From assembly GCA_020636215.1 (NCBI GenBank), contig JACJYG010000007.1, positions 663,447 through 727,446 of the forward strand: a stretch of 64,000 nucleotides of DNA, in the 5' to 3' direction. The position numbers and the translations under genes were made by a program. Positions 36,624 to 44,116 of the stretch are shown here, piece by piece. Every line of letters begins with the position of its first letter. Positions within the stretch are counted from its first letter, which is position 1. The notes under the pieces were generated by a model. That model was not told the DNA's origin. It worked only from the letters and a program-made list of their open reading frames with translations, and searched no databases. The stretch is from Lewinellaceae bacterium. GTDB lineage: Bacteria > Bacteroidota > Bacteroidia > Chitinophagales > Saprospiraceae.

Positions 36624-37052
36624 TTGCCAAGGATTCTTGCTATAGACTATGGAACCAAACGGACCGGGCTCGCCGTAACAGACCCACTTCAGATCATTGC
36701 CAATGGCCTGGATACGGTTCCCACCTCAGAATTGGCCGATTTTCTGAAACGCTATATGGAGAAGGAAGAAGTAGAAGCTATTGTGGTTGGGGAGCCTTTA
36801 TATCCGGATGGCAACCCGGCGCAAATTCATCATTTGGTGGTGGGGCTGGTTCGGCAGTTGCGAAAACTTTTTCCCGATATAGAAGTTTTAACTCATGATG
36901 AGCGTTTCACATCCGAGCAGGCAAAGGAGATTATTTTACAAAGCGGAGCCGGGAAAAAAAAGCGCCGCGATAAAAGCCTGGTAGACAAAATCAGCGCAGT
37001 GCTTATATTGCAGGATTATATGGAATCAAAAAGAAATTTTAGCGAAAAATGA
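36624..37052 (+). CDS. ruvX: Putative Holliday junction resolvase / rRNA-processing nuclease RuvX (YqgF)
   Basis: A 142-residue cytoplasmic RNase H-fold nuclease. N-terminal RILAIDYGTKRTGLAVTD carries the first catalytic Asp, VVGEPLYPDGN the Glu-containing block, and LTHDERFTSEQA and RRDKSLVDKISAVLILQDYME the remaining conserved acidic residues. In E. coli it acts in 16S rRNA 5'-end processing; the resolvase role was proposed from structure. TTG at 36624 is the only start that keeps the conserved N-terminus. Its stop overlaps the def start (ATGA). Confidence 0.93.
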   Translation: MPRILAIDYGTKRTGLAVTDPLQIIANGLDTVPTSELADFLKRYMEKEEVEAIVVGEPLYPDGNPAQIHHLVVGLVRQLRKLFPDIEVLTHDERFTSEQAKEIILQSGAGKKKRRDKSLVDKISAVLILQDYMESKRNFSEK

Positions 37053-37609
37053 TATTGCCAATATACGCTTACGGGCAGCCCGTCCTGAAGAAAATGGGAG
37101 AGGAGATTGGCCCTGACTATCCAGGCCTGAAAGAACTTATCGAAAACATGTGGGAGACGATGTACAATGCAGAGGGAGTTGGCCTGGCGGCGCCCCAGAT
37201 CGGCCGGCCCATTCGTCTGTTCATTGTCGATACGATCCAGATCATGGAAAAGGGAAAGGAAGAGGAGGGCATTCGAAATATTTTTATTAATGCCCGGAAA
37301 CTGGAAGAAGCCGGAGAACCGTGGACCTATGAAGAAGGTTGCCTGAGCATTCCTGATGTGCGTGGCGATGTGGACCGCCAGCCGCAGTTGCGGCTCCGTT
37401 ATCTGGATGAAAATTTCGAAGAGCGGGAACAGGTTTTTACAGGCATCAATGCGCGCGTTATTCAGCACGAATACGACCATATTGACGGAATCCTTTTCAC
37501 AGACCACCTCAAGCCGATCAAGAAGCGCCTGGTCCGGCGTAAGCTGGACAGCATCAAAAAGGGAAAGGCAAGTGTGGAGTATAAGATGAAGTTTCCGGTG
37601 GGCCGCTAG
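37049..37609 (+). CDS. def: Peptide deformylase
   Basis: A 186-residue cytoplasmic metalloenzyme that removes the formyl group from nascent proteins. All three motifs are intact: GVGLAAPQIG (motif 1, near 48), EEGCLSIP (motif 2, with the Cys metal ligand, near 97) and QHEYDHIDG (motif 3, HExxH, near 140). Its ATG overlaps the ruvX stop by 4 bp, so translation is coupled. The ruvX-def order is common in Bacteroidota. Confidence 0.97.
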   Translation: MILPIYAYGQPVLKKMGEEIGPDYPGLKELIENMWETMYNAEGVGLAAPQIGRPIRLFIVDTIQIMEKGKEEEGIRNIFINARKLEEAGEPWTYEEGCLSIPDVRGDVDRQPQLRLRYLDENFEEREQVFTGINARVIQHEYDHIDGILFTDHLKPIKKRLVRRKLDSIKKGKASVEYKMKFPVGR

Positions 37610-37637
37610 CTGCGAAGAAATGGTTCTATGGACAAAT

Positions 37638-37695
37638 CGTTGAATGGCTGTATATCAGCATGGCATTTCTATACCAACCATTCGGCCATTCAACG
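37638..37695. repeat. Inverted repeat between def and RNase HI genes
   Basis: CGTTGAATGGC (37638-37648) and GCCATTCAACG (37685-37695) are perfectly complementary over 11 bp with a 36-base loop. There is no T run. It fills most of the gap between convergent genes and may act as a shared transcript end. Confidence 0.5.
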
Positions 37696-37711
37696 CTCAG
37701 GCCATTTCTGC

Positions 37712-38350
37712 CTACTTCCGCCCAAAGTCTGCTGGTATTTCTCCCCAGCGTTCTGTATCCCACTTTAGTATAGGGTTGTCGTATGCATTATTTTTGAGCC
37801 AGGCCTCGGCTCGTTGAATCAATTCATAGATCAGTTTGGTTTTGGCGTTTCGCACGAGTTGGGTGTTGGCCTTTTTTCGCTTCACCCAGCCCATAGCAGT
37901 CCGGGAATCTGTGTAGACCGGCGTTTTTTTTCCTTGCTGTTTGAGTAAAGCCAGTGCGTGGACAATAGCGAGGAATTCTCCGATATTATTGGTGCCCAGG
38001 CTGAATTTTTTGTGAAAGATCTGGGTTTTGTTGCGCGTATCCACTCCCTGGTACTCCATGACTCCGGGATTGCCGCTACAGGCGGCGTCTACACTAATAC
38101 TATCCCAAATGATCTCCTGCCTGGCCTCTTCCAAATTGTCTGGTTTTGTTTTTGGTTTGCCGGGGCTCTTTTGCCCGATATGGTCGGCGGCGCTGCCCCG
38201 GAAAGCGTCCAGGGCCTCCTCTTTAGAGTTGAAGGCTTTGTATCTGGCGTTGGGATATCCTTTGATCTGAAGCTGGCATTCCGTCCAGGAGTCGTAAACG
38301 CCTGGGTTGTTTCCCTCCCAGACCACATAATATTTTTGTTTTTTTGCCAT
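37712..38350 (-). CDS. Ribonuclease HI with N-terminal viroplasmin (hybrid-binding) domain
   Basis: A 212-residue cytoplasmic enzyme that cleaves the RNA strand of RNA-DNA hybrids. Residues 1-45 (KYYVVWEGNNPGVYDSWTEC) are the hybrid-binding domain seen in eukaryotic RNase H1 and some bacteria. The catalytic domain follows with Asp in VDAACSGNPG, Glu in NNIGEFLAIVHAL, Asp in VYTDSRTAMGWV and the final Asp in WGEIPADFGRK. ATG 38350 matches the usual family start; ATG 38413 would add 21 residues without recognisable conservation. It is divergent from the TatD gene. Confidence 0.92.
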   Translation of the reverse strand: MAKKQKYYVVWEGNNPGVYDSWTECQLQIKGYPNARYKAFNSKEEALDAFRGSAADHIGQKSPGKPKTKPDNLEEARQEIIWDSISVDAACSGNPGVMEYQGVDTRNKTQIFHKKFSLGTNNIGEFLAIVHALALLKQQGKKTPVYTDSRTAMGWVKRKKANTQLVRNAKTKLIYELIQRAEAWLKNNAYDNPILKWDTERWGEIPADFGRK

Positions 38351-38441
38351 GGGCGATTTGGTCTTTGTAAAAGCCGGGAAATTAGGCAATTCAAAGCGAT
38401 TTCGGGTAGCCATACGCCAAAAGGGTTCAAAAATTAATCTT

Positions 38442-38449
38442 TATCTTTG
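38442..38449 (+). promoter_or_regulatory. -7 element of the TatD-family gene
   Basis: TATCTTTG is a perfect TAnnTTTG match 22 bp before the ATG at 38471. No -33 TTTG is visible at 19 bases upstream. Confidence 0.5.
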
Positions 38450-38470
38450 TATAAAGCATAGAACAGAGCG

Positions 38471-39256
38471 ATGAAGCTGATCGATACGCATACCCATTTA
38501 TATCTGGATCAATTTGACCATGACCGAGACGCCATGATAGAGCGCGCACTGGAAAGTGGAGTTGACAAATTCTTCCTTCCCAATATAGACAGTTCTTCTA
38601 TAGAGTCGATGTTGGCTTTGGAAGAATCTTATCCGGAGCATTGCTTTGCGATGATGGGCCTACACCCTTGTTCGGTTAAAGAAAATTTCCAGGAAGAATT
38701 GGCTATTGTCCGGCAGTGGCTCGATGAGCGTCCTTTTTGTGCGGTAGGAGAGATTGGCATTGACTTATACTGGGATAAGACATTTTTCGAACAGCAGAAA
38801 GAGGCGTTCCTTATACAGGCTGAATGGGCCAAAGCGCTGGGGGCGCCGATTGTGATCCACACCCGGGAAGCGATCGATATTACAATAGGATTGGTGGAAA
38901 GCATCAAGGACGACCGGCTTCAGGGGGTATTTCACTGCTTTTCCGGTAATTTGGAACAGGCGGAGCGCATTTTGAGCCTGGGTTTTTATTTGGGTATTGG
39001 CGGGGTATTAACCTTTAAGAACAGTGGCCTGGATAAAGTAATGGAGTCAGTTGGGTTGGAACAGGTGGTATTGGAAACCGATTCGCCTTATCTGGCGCCT
39101 GCTCCGTATCGAGGAAAACGCAACGAGAGTGCTTACGTTCGCCTTGTCGCGGAAAAACTGGCTCAGATCAAAGGGATTCCGGTGGAAGAAGTGGTGCAGG
39201 CTACCACCAGAAACGCCGAGTTCTTGTTTTCGAAGGTAGGCCAGGCGGCTTCCTGA
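38471..39256 (+). CDS. TatD family metal-dependent deoxyribonuclease
   Basis: A 261-residue TIM-barrel nuclease. The metal-binding DTHTHLYL at residues 5-12, Glu in VGEIGIDLYWD, IVIHTREA, GVFHCFSG and VVLETDSPYLAPAPYRG are the standard family motifs. Members act as 3'-5' exonucleases in DNA repair or RNA turnover. Several TatD paralogues are usual per genome, so I do not give a symbol. Length is normal. Confidence 0.94.
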   Translation: MKLIDTHTHLYLDQFDHDRDAMIERALESGVDKFFLPNIDSSSIESMLALEESYPEHCFAMMGLHPCSVKENFQEELAIVRQWLDERPFCAVGEIGIDLYWDKTFFEQQKEAFLIQAEWAKALGAPIVIHTREAIDITIGLVESIKDDRLQGVFHCFSGNLEQAERILSLGFYLGIGGVLTFKNSGLDKVMESVGLEQVVLETDSPYLAPAPYRGKRNESAYVRLVAEKLAQIKGIPVEEVVQATTRNAEFLFSKVGQAAS

Positions 39257-39370
39257 ACATTTTTTTGCACTTGGCAGGAGAGAATCGGGCGGTAAACCCC
39301 CAATAAAGAGGCTTCCACCGGTTCAAATTTTGATATATTCCATCTTTTTACAAATTTTGTGTTGTTCCGC

Positions 39371-39401
39371 ATTGGCAAAAAGTTCTTAATAACTATATTT
39401 G
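39371..39401 (+). promoter_or_regulatory. Promoter of tRNA-Ser (possibly also of the exb cluster)
   Basis: ATTG (39371-39374), 19 bases, TATATTTG (39394-39401): a strong match to the -33/-7 pattern. The predicted transcript start lies about 40 bp before the tRNA. No further promoter was seen between the tRNA and the ExbB-like gene 57 bp later. Confidence 0.65.
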
Positions 39402-39448
39402 CTCAGGGCGAATGGGTTTAGGGCATTTTCCCAACAGCTTCACTTCCC

Positions 39449-39536
39449 GGAGAGGTGCTCGAGTGGTTTAAGAGGCACGCCTGGAAAGCGTGTATACCCC
39501 AAAAGGGTATCGAGGGTTCGAATCCCTCTCTCTCCG
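39449..39536 (+). tRNA. tRNA-Ser (anticodon GGA)
   Basis: An 88-nt class II tRNA. The acceptor stem is GGAGAGG with TCTCTCC (one G-T pair), the anticodon stem CACGC/GCGTG with loop CTGGAAA gives anticodon GGA at 39483-39485, a long variable arm (TATACCC/GGGTAT) follows, and the T arm is GAGGG-TTCGAAT-CCCTC. The discriminator is G and CCA is not encoded. It decodes UCC/UCU. Confidence 0.96.
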
Positions 39537-39593
39537 CTTAACCAATTAAGTGTTCAACTTACTTTCAAAAACAATCGTAAAACCGTACTACCT

Positions 39594-40433
39594 ATGCGAA
39601 AATTAATAGCACTGCTGCTGATACTTGGCTTGGCAGTATTCTCCAGCAATTTCGTATACGCTCAGGAAGGCGCTGATCCTCAATCTGGCGAACAGGCACA
39701 AGCTCAGGCAGACAGCATGCCCGCTGAAGAAGCTGCGCCGGCGCCTGCACCTGAAGAACAACCGGCCGCCGCCGCTACCGAAGAGGAGGCTCCTCAGAGT
39801 GGTTACCAATTGCTGAAAAAGTACTTCATCGAAGGGGACTGGCGATTCATGAGTTTCGTATTGATCACCCTTATCCTGGGCCTGGCCTTCTGTATCGAGC
39901 GTATTATCACACTGAACATCGCCACTACCAACACCGACAAGCTGTTGGCGCGCATCGATGACCACCTCAAGTCTGGCGATGTTCAAGGCGCCATGGAGGT
40001 TTGTAAGTCTACACAAGGCCCAACTGCCAGTATCCTTTACGAAGGGCTGAAAAACGCTGATGGCGGCCCTGAATCCGTAGAAAAAGCCATTGTGTCTTAC
40101 GGTAGTGTACAAATGGGCCTGCTGGAACGCGGCCTGGTTTGGATTTCTCTTTTCATTGCCATTGCACCGATGCTCGGATTCCTTGGAACGGTAATTGGTA
40201 TGATCCAGGCCTTCGACCGGATCGAAGCAGTGGGTGACCTTTCTCCCTCGGTTGTTGCCGGTGGTATCAAGGTAGCTCTTCTGACCACGGTATTCGGCCT
40301 TATTGTAGCCATTGCACTGCAGATCTTCTACAACTATATCGTTAGTAAGATCGACGGTATCGTCAACAAAATGGAAGATGCTTCCATCGCCCTGGTTGAC
40401 ATCATGGCTGCTAATAACATTTTCAAGAATTAA
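39594..40433 (+). CDS. MotA/TolQ/ExbB proton channel family protein
   Basis: A 279-residue inner-membrane protein. After an N-terminal hydrophobic signal-like helix and a Pro/Ala/Glu-rich linker (about 35-62) comes a normal ExbB core: helix 1 (FMSFVLITLILGLAFCIERI), a cytoplasmic domain, then helices 2 and 3 with the conserved LGFLGTVIGMIQAF motif and GGIKVALLTTVFGLIVAI. It would form the proton channel of a TonB energising complex. ATG 39594 is used; the longer frame would run through the tRNA. The acidic linker extension is common in Bacteroidota ExbB proteins. Confidence 0.93.
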   Translation: MRKLIALLLILGLAVFSSNFVYAQEGADPQSGEQAQAQADSMPAEEAAPAPAPEEQPAAAATEEEAPQSGYQLLKKYFIEGDWRFMSFVLITLILGLAFCIERIITLNIATTNTDKLLARIDDHLKSGDVQGAMEVCKSTQGPTASILYEGLKNADGGPESVEKAIVSYGSVQMGLLERGLVWISLFIAIAPMLGFLGTVIGMIQAFDRIEAVGDLSPSVVAGGIKVALLTTVFGLIVAIALQIFYNYIVSKIDGIVNKMEDASIALVDIMAANNIFKN

Positions 40434-40450
40434 GAGAAACCTCAAGTCTT

Positions 40451-40936
40451 ATGTATAAATTCTTAACCAAAAACGGCCAGCCGCTGGCATTCGGGCTGGG
40501 TATGGTTATCACCGTACTCTTCCTGATTGTGGTGCTGTCCAATATATCGGAATTTTCGATTCTGGAAAAGGAGCAACAATCGGAGACGGGGATCTTTAAC
40601 CTTGGGATCATAAGCGCCATTGCATTGACGATTATCGCCGCCGCCTCTATGGTCCTTTTCGGACTGTATCAGGTTGTCGGGGACTTTAAAGGGTCTGTTA
40701 AAGGGCTTCTCGGTTTCGGTGTACTGTTGGCCATATTCCTGATTGCCTATTTCACGGCAAGCGGTGAACCTACGTCCTACATAAAAGGCGCCGTTGATAA
40801 GTTCCAGGAAACGGGAGGAATGATCTCTGCCAATAACCTCAAGTTTATTGGGGCGGGCATAACTACTTCTATTATTCTGATTCTTGCAGCGGCTGTAGCG
40901 TTCATTTTTTCCGAGATTCGAAACTTCTTTAAATAG
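40451..40936 (+). CDS. Conserved four-helix membrane protein of the exb cluster
   Basis: A 161-residue hydrophobic protein with four predicted transmembrane helices (about 12-32, 50-73, 84-103 and 135-157), no recognisable catalytic motif and no signal peptide cleavage site. It sits 17 bp after the ExbB-like gene and 8 bp before the first ExbD-like gene, so it must be co-translated with them. Proteins of this kind occur between exbB and exbD in many Bacteroidota, which suggests an accessory subunit of the energising complex. That role is inferred from position only. Confidence 0.75.
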   Translation: MYKFLTKNGQPLAFGLGMVITVLFLIVVLSNISEFSILEKEQQSETGIFNLGIISAIALTIIAAASMVLFGLYQVVGDFKGSVKGLLGFGVLLAIFLIAYFTASGEPTSYIKGAVDKFQETGGMISANNLKFIGAGITTSIILILAAAVAFIFSEIRNFFK

Positions 40937-40944
40937 TAGGTACT

Positions 40945-41499
40945 ATGGCAAAAACGAGCGCCCGGGATCGGATGAGTAATGAGATCAATGCAGGCTCTAT
41001 GGCCGATATTGCCTTCTTGTTGCTGATCTTCTTCCTGGTAACTACGACTATCGTCGAAGATAAAGGGATTACGGTGAAGCTTCCACCCTGGTCTGAAGAA
41101 GAGCCGGATATCACTAAGCTGAAAACCCGGAACGTATTCTCCGTATTGGTGAATGCCCAGGATATGCTGCTAGTACGCGGGGAGGCCATGCCGATCGAAC
41201 AGCTTAGAGAAAAAGCCAAGATCTTCATCGCCAATCCCTACAACGATGAAACCATGGCGGAGAAGCCTACCAAGGCCATTATCTCCCTAAAGAACGACCG
41301 CGGCACAAGTTATGGAGTTTACCTACAGGTGTACAACGAACTGAAAGCTGCCTATAACGAACTTTGGGATGAGCTGAGCCGTCAAAGGTATGGGGTCCCC
41401 TACAGTGAGGATATGAAATTCGCCTGGAAGAAATCAATCCGGGATGAAATACCCTTTGTACTTTCAGAAGCTGAACCGACAGCTTTTGGTGAAGAATAA
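40945..41499 (+). CDS. ExbD/TolR family protein (first copy)
   Basis: A 184-residue inner-membrane protein with one N-terminal helix (MADIAFLLLIFFLVTTTI) carrying the conserved Asp near residue 21 needed for proton flow, and a periplasmic domain. The periplasmic part is longer than in proteobacterial ExbD (about 140), a feature of the Bacteroidota type. It couples the proton motive force, with ExbB, to TonB-dependent outer-membrane transport. A hairpin (41508-41538, AGCCCAGAG/CTCTGGGCT) without a T run separates it from the second copy. Confidence 0.92.
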   Translation: MAKTSARDRMSNEINAGSMADIAFLLLIFFLVTTTIVEDKGITVKLPPWSEEEPDITKLKTRNVFSVLVNAQDMLLVRGEAMPIEQLREKAKIFIANPYNDETMAEKPTKAIISLKNDRGTSYGVYLQVYNELKAAYNELWDELSRQRYGVPYSEDMKFAWKKSIRDEIPFVLSEAEPTAFGEE

Positions 41500-41606
41500 C
41501 CGGTGTTAGCCCAGAGTGCCTTTCAGGTTCTCTGGGCTCTCGTCGAAAAACTGCCGCTTATTGCTTCACTCGTTCTCCGAAAGGAGGAAATTTAAAACGA
41601 CTAACA

Positions 41607-42101
41607 ATGGCTAAGTTTTCTAAAAAAAGAGGAAAAACCTCGCCGGCAGTGTCTACCGCTTCGCTTCCGGATATCATCTTCATGTTGTTGTTCTTCTTCA
41701 TGGTGGTAACGGTATTGCGCGACGCTGAGCTGAAAGTGAAGGTCACCACGCCTTATGCCACAGAATTGACAAAACTGGAAGAAAAGTCACTGGTGAATTA
41801 CTTGTACATCGGTAAACCGGTGGAGCGTTACCGGGAATTGTACGGCACTAAGCCGCGCATTCAGTTGGGCGATAAGTTTGCCAATCTGAATGATATTCCG
41901 CTCTTCCTGGAACGCCATAAGATAAAAGTACCGGAAGCCCGTCATGGACAGATCACTTCCTCCCTTCGGGTGGATGGTGAAGTAACCATGGGCATCGTTC
42001 AGGATGTTAAAACGCAGCTGCGTAAATCAGGCCAACTCAAGGTTAACTATTCCGCCCGCAAAGATCCAAAACGCAAAGGATCTGGCGTAGCATCAGAATA
42101 A
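41607..42101 (+). CDS. ExbD/TolR family protein (second copy)
   Basis: A 164-residue protein of the same layout as the first copy: basic N-terminus, one helix (LPDIIFMLLFFFMVVTVL) with the conserved Asp near 24, and a periplasmic domain. Sequence outside the helix differs clearly from the first copy, so this is an old paralogue, not a recent duplication. Paired ExbD proteins downstream of ExbB are typical of Bacteroidota and may form a heterodimer. A strong terminator follows. Confidence 0.92.
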   Translation: MAKFSKKRGKTSPAVSTASLPDIIFMLLFFFMVVTVLRDAELKVKVTTPYATELTKLEEKSLVNYLYIGKPVERYRELYGTKPRIQLGDKFANLNDIPLFLERHKIKVPEARHGQITSSLRVDGEVTMGIVQDVKTQLRKSGQLKVNYSARKDPKRKGSGVASE

Positions 42102-42123
42102 ACCGAAGTTTGTCACGTAAGTG

Positions 42124-42168
42124 AAAGCCTTTCAGCAAGGAGAATTCCTGCTGAAAGGCTTTTTTTTT
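42124..42168 (+). terminator. Intrinsic terminator of the exb cluster
   Basis: AAAGCCTTTCAGCA (42124-42137) pairs perfectly with 42149-42162 and runs into a tract of T to 42168. It is the clearest terminator of the window. Confidence 0.92.
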
Positions 42169-42177
42169 GCGAGTAGT

Positions 42178-42618
42178 TTAACGCAGGCGATCCATAGACC
42201 GCACCAGCTTTTCATCTTTATTAATAAAACGGTAAGCCAGCAGGAGGAATACCAGCGCAGCTATCGGTAAGTAGGCTCCCATGCCATCTTTGATCATGTT
42301 GTCGCCGACGTCGTTGCTGTTTTGCATGAAAAAAATAACGCCAAAGACGATGCCGATCAGATTAGCAATGAGAGCAAAAATGCTTAGCCGCATCTGAGTT
42401 GCCCGATTGCGGAAGAGGAAAATACCGGCTAAGGACAAAGCGCCGCCAACCGCAAAAAGCACCAGCAGCGCGATCTGGTCTTGAACCGAATAGGCGCCAT
42501 CACTAAAGATCATGGAACCCTTTACGGCTTGCGTGGTCGTCGCAAAAGGCAGGCCCAGGGCGCCAAAGGAGGCCGCGGCAGCCAGCGCGAGAAAGATGGA
42601 TTGTATCCGTTGTAGCAT
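42178..42618 (-). CDS. DUF4293 family membrane protein
   Basis: A 146-residue protein with four predicted helices (about 4-24, 45-66, 76-97 and 113-133) and the family's invariant C-terminus FINKDEKLVRSMDRLR. The N-terminus MLQRIQSIFL is also typical, which fixes the start at ATG 42618 rather than the upstream TTG. DUF4293 proteins are confined to Bacteroidota; function unknown. It is convergent with the exb cluster and divergent from the FAD oxidoreductase. Confidence 0.88.
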   Translation of the reverse strand: MLQRIQSIFLALAAAASFGALGLPFATTTQAVKGSMIFSDGAYSVQDQIALLVLFAVGGALSLAGIFLFRNRATQMRLSIFALIANLIGIVFGVIFFMQNSNDVGDNMIKDGMGAYLPIAALVFLLLAYRFINKDEKLVRSMDRLR

Positions 42619-42739
42619 GCTTCTGTTGATTTTATTATACAATTCAGCGCTAAATTAGTAATCCCCGCTTCAGTTTGGAATGATCGGGGCGAAAAAGAGA
42701 ATATGGCCATGAAAGAACCCCCTACGCCTATCTTTTCCC

Positions 42740-42770
42740 TTGGTGCAATCTTTTCCCTTCCCTACCTTTG
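42740..42770 (+). promoter_or_regulatory. Promoter of the FAD oxidoreductase gene
   Basis: TTG (42740-42742), 20 bases, TACCTTTG (42763-42770). The TTG start codon at 42793 is about 15 bases after the likely transcript start, so the leader is very short. Confidence 0.65.
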
Positions 42771-42792
42771 CAGACACTAAACTGCCAAGCCA

Positions 42793-43959
42793 TTGTCAAA
42801 TTCTCAACCGCTTGCTTATCAACTCAGTTTTTGGGAGCAGGACACCTTCTTTCGGGATGTGGATATCGTGGTCGTCGGTAGTGGCATTGTGGGTTTGAGC
42901 GCCGCATTGCGCGCCCGCGAGCTAGCTCCGTCAAGCCGAATCCTCGTGCTGGAAAGGGGCGCACTTCCGATCGGGGCCAGCACCCGAAATGCGGGTTTTG
43001 CCTGCTTTGGAAGCGTGTCCGAACTACTTGATGACATGTCGGTGCATCCGGAAGATGCCGTATGGGCATTGGTGGAGCGCCGATGGAGGGGCTTACAACG
43101 ACTCCGACAGCGCATAGGGGATGCCCGCATGCGCTATGAATCCTGGGGTGGGTATGAACTTTTCCGGCCGGAAGAGGAAGATGTATTCGAACGTTGCGCC
43201 GAAGCAATTCCTGTTTTTAACCGTCGTCTCAAGGATCTGCTCGGTATCGGGGAAACCTTTCACCTGGCCAACGAACAAATAGGAAAGCTTGGCTTCCGGG
43301 GAGTAGGTAATCTTCTCTGCAATACGGCCGAGGGGCAGCTGCACGCCGGAGAAATGGTCCGGGCATTAATTGAGTTAGTACGCGAGAACGGTATTGAAAT
43401 ATACAATGGCCTCGGGGTGCAATCGCTGGAAGATAGCGGGCCTGGTGTGGAGATCATCACCAACTATGGATGGAGCTTTCGTGCCGGGCGAGTAATAGTT
43501 GCAACCAATGGATTGGCGCAGCATCTACTGCCTTCGCTGCCAGTTCGTCCGGCCCGCAACCAGGTTCTGATCACTGCGCCAATTCCAGGCCTATCGGTCA
43601 AAGGTTGTTTTCATTATGACCGGGGATATTATTACTTCCGAAACGTCGATGGGCGAATACTGCTTGGAGGGGGGCGCAATCTGGATGTGGAGGGAGAAAC
43701 GACCTCCGAATTTGGCACCACTCCTCTAATTCGAAGCGCCCTGGTGAAGCTTCTTCAAGAACTCATCCTGCCCGGACAGCCGGTAGTTGTGGATAGTTGG
43801 TGGAGCGGCATCCTGGGAGTTGGGGGGCGTAAATCCCCTATTATCGCTCCTATTTCCGACCATGTTGTGGTGGCCGTGCGCCTTGGTGGCATGGGAGTGG
43901 CTATTGGCGCCCTGGTGGGAGAGGAAGGAGCGGAGCTTTTGTTGGGGCATGGGGCATAG
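42793..43959 (+). CDS. FAD-dependent oxidoreductase (DAO family)
   Basis: A 388-residue cytosolic flavoenzyme. The Rossmann motif VDIVVVGSGIVGLSAALRA (residues about 24-42) binds FAD, RNAGFACFG follows as in glycine/sarcosine oxidase-like proteins, and GGGRNLDVEG and GVGGRKSPIIAP near the C-terminus contact the flavin. Substrate (an amino acid or amine) cannot be deduced. The TTG start at 42793 is supported by the promoter 23 bp upstream. The last five codons and the stop lie inside a 7-bp tandem repeat, so repeat-number change would alter the C-terminus. Confidence 0.9.
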   Translation: MSNSQPLAYQLSFWEQDTFFRDVDIVVVGSGIVGLSAALRARELAPSSRILVLERGALPIGASTRNAGFACFGSVSELLDDMSVHPEDAVWALVERRWRGLQRLRQRIGDARMRYESWGGYELFRPEEEDVFERCAEAIPVFNRRLKDLLGIGETFHLANEQIGKLGFRGVGNLLCNTAEGQLHAGEMVRALIELVRENGIEIYNGLGVQSLEDSGPGVEIITNYGWSFRAGRVIVATNGLAQHLLPSLPVRPARNQVLITAPIPGLSVKGCFHYDRGYYYFRNVDGRILLGGGRNLDVEGETTSEFGTTPLIRSALVKLLQELILPGQPVVVDSWWSGILGVGGRKSPIIAPISDHVVVAVRLGGMGVAIGALVGEEGAELLLGHGA

Positions 43960-44021
43960 GGCATAGGGCATGGTGCATAGGGCATAGAGCATAGGGCATA
44001 GAGCATGGAGCATAGGGCATA
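43945..44021. repeat. 7-bp tandem repeat (GGGCATA)n overlapping a stop codon
   Basis: Eleven contiguous 7-bp units, variants of GGGCATA (GGGCATG, GTGCATA, GAGCATA, GAGCATG), followed by seven or more G. The first two units encode the last residues and stop of the FAD oxidoreductase. Because 7 is not a multiple of 3, gain or loss of a unit before the stop would shift the end of the protein. Confidence 0.92.
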
Positions 44022-44049
44022 GGGGGGGGATTACTATCGTTAAAGAATG

Positions 44050-44064
44050 GTTAATTGAATTAAC
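44050..44064. promoter_or_regulatory. Perfect 15-bp palindrome upstream of the OstA-like gene
   Basis: GTTAATT-G-AATTAAC, 53 bp before the ATG at 44117. Its symmetry suggests an operator for a dimeric regulator, though a chance AT-rich palindrome is possible. Confidence 0.35.
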
Positions 44065-44116
44065 AAAAACCAATAGGGGGCATTTTATTGCCTGGAAAGT
44101 GAGAAGTTTGTACCCA

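Noticed and set aside
39399..39593. N-terminal extension of the ExbB-like protein
   Set aside because: It would translate through tRNA-Ser; the signal-like helix and normal start are at 39594.
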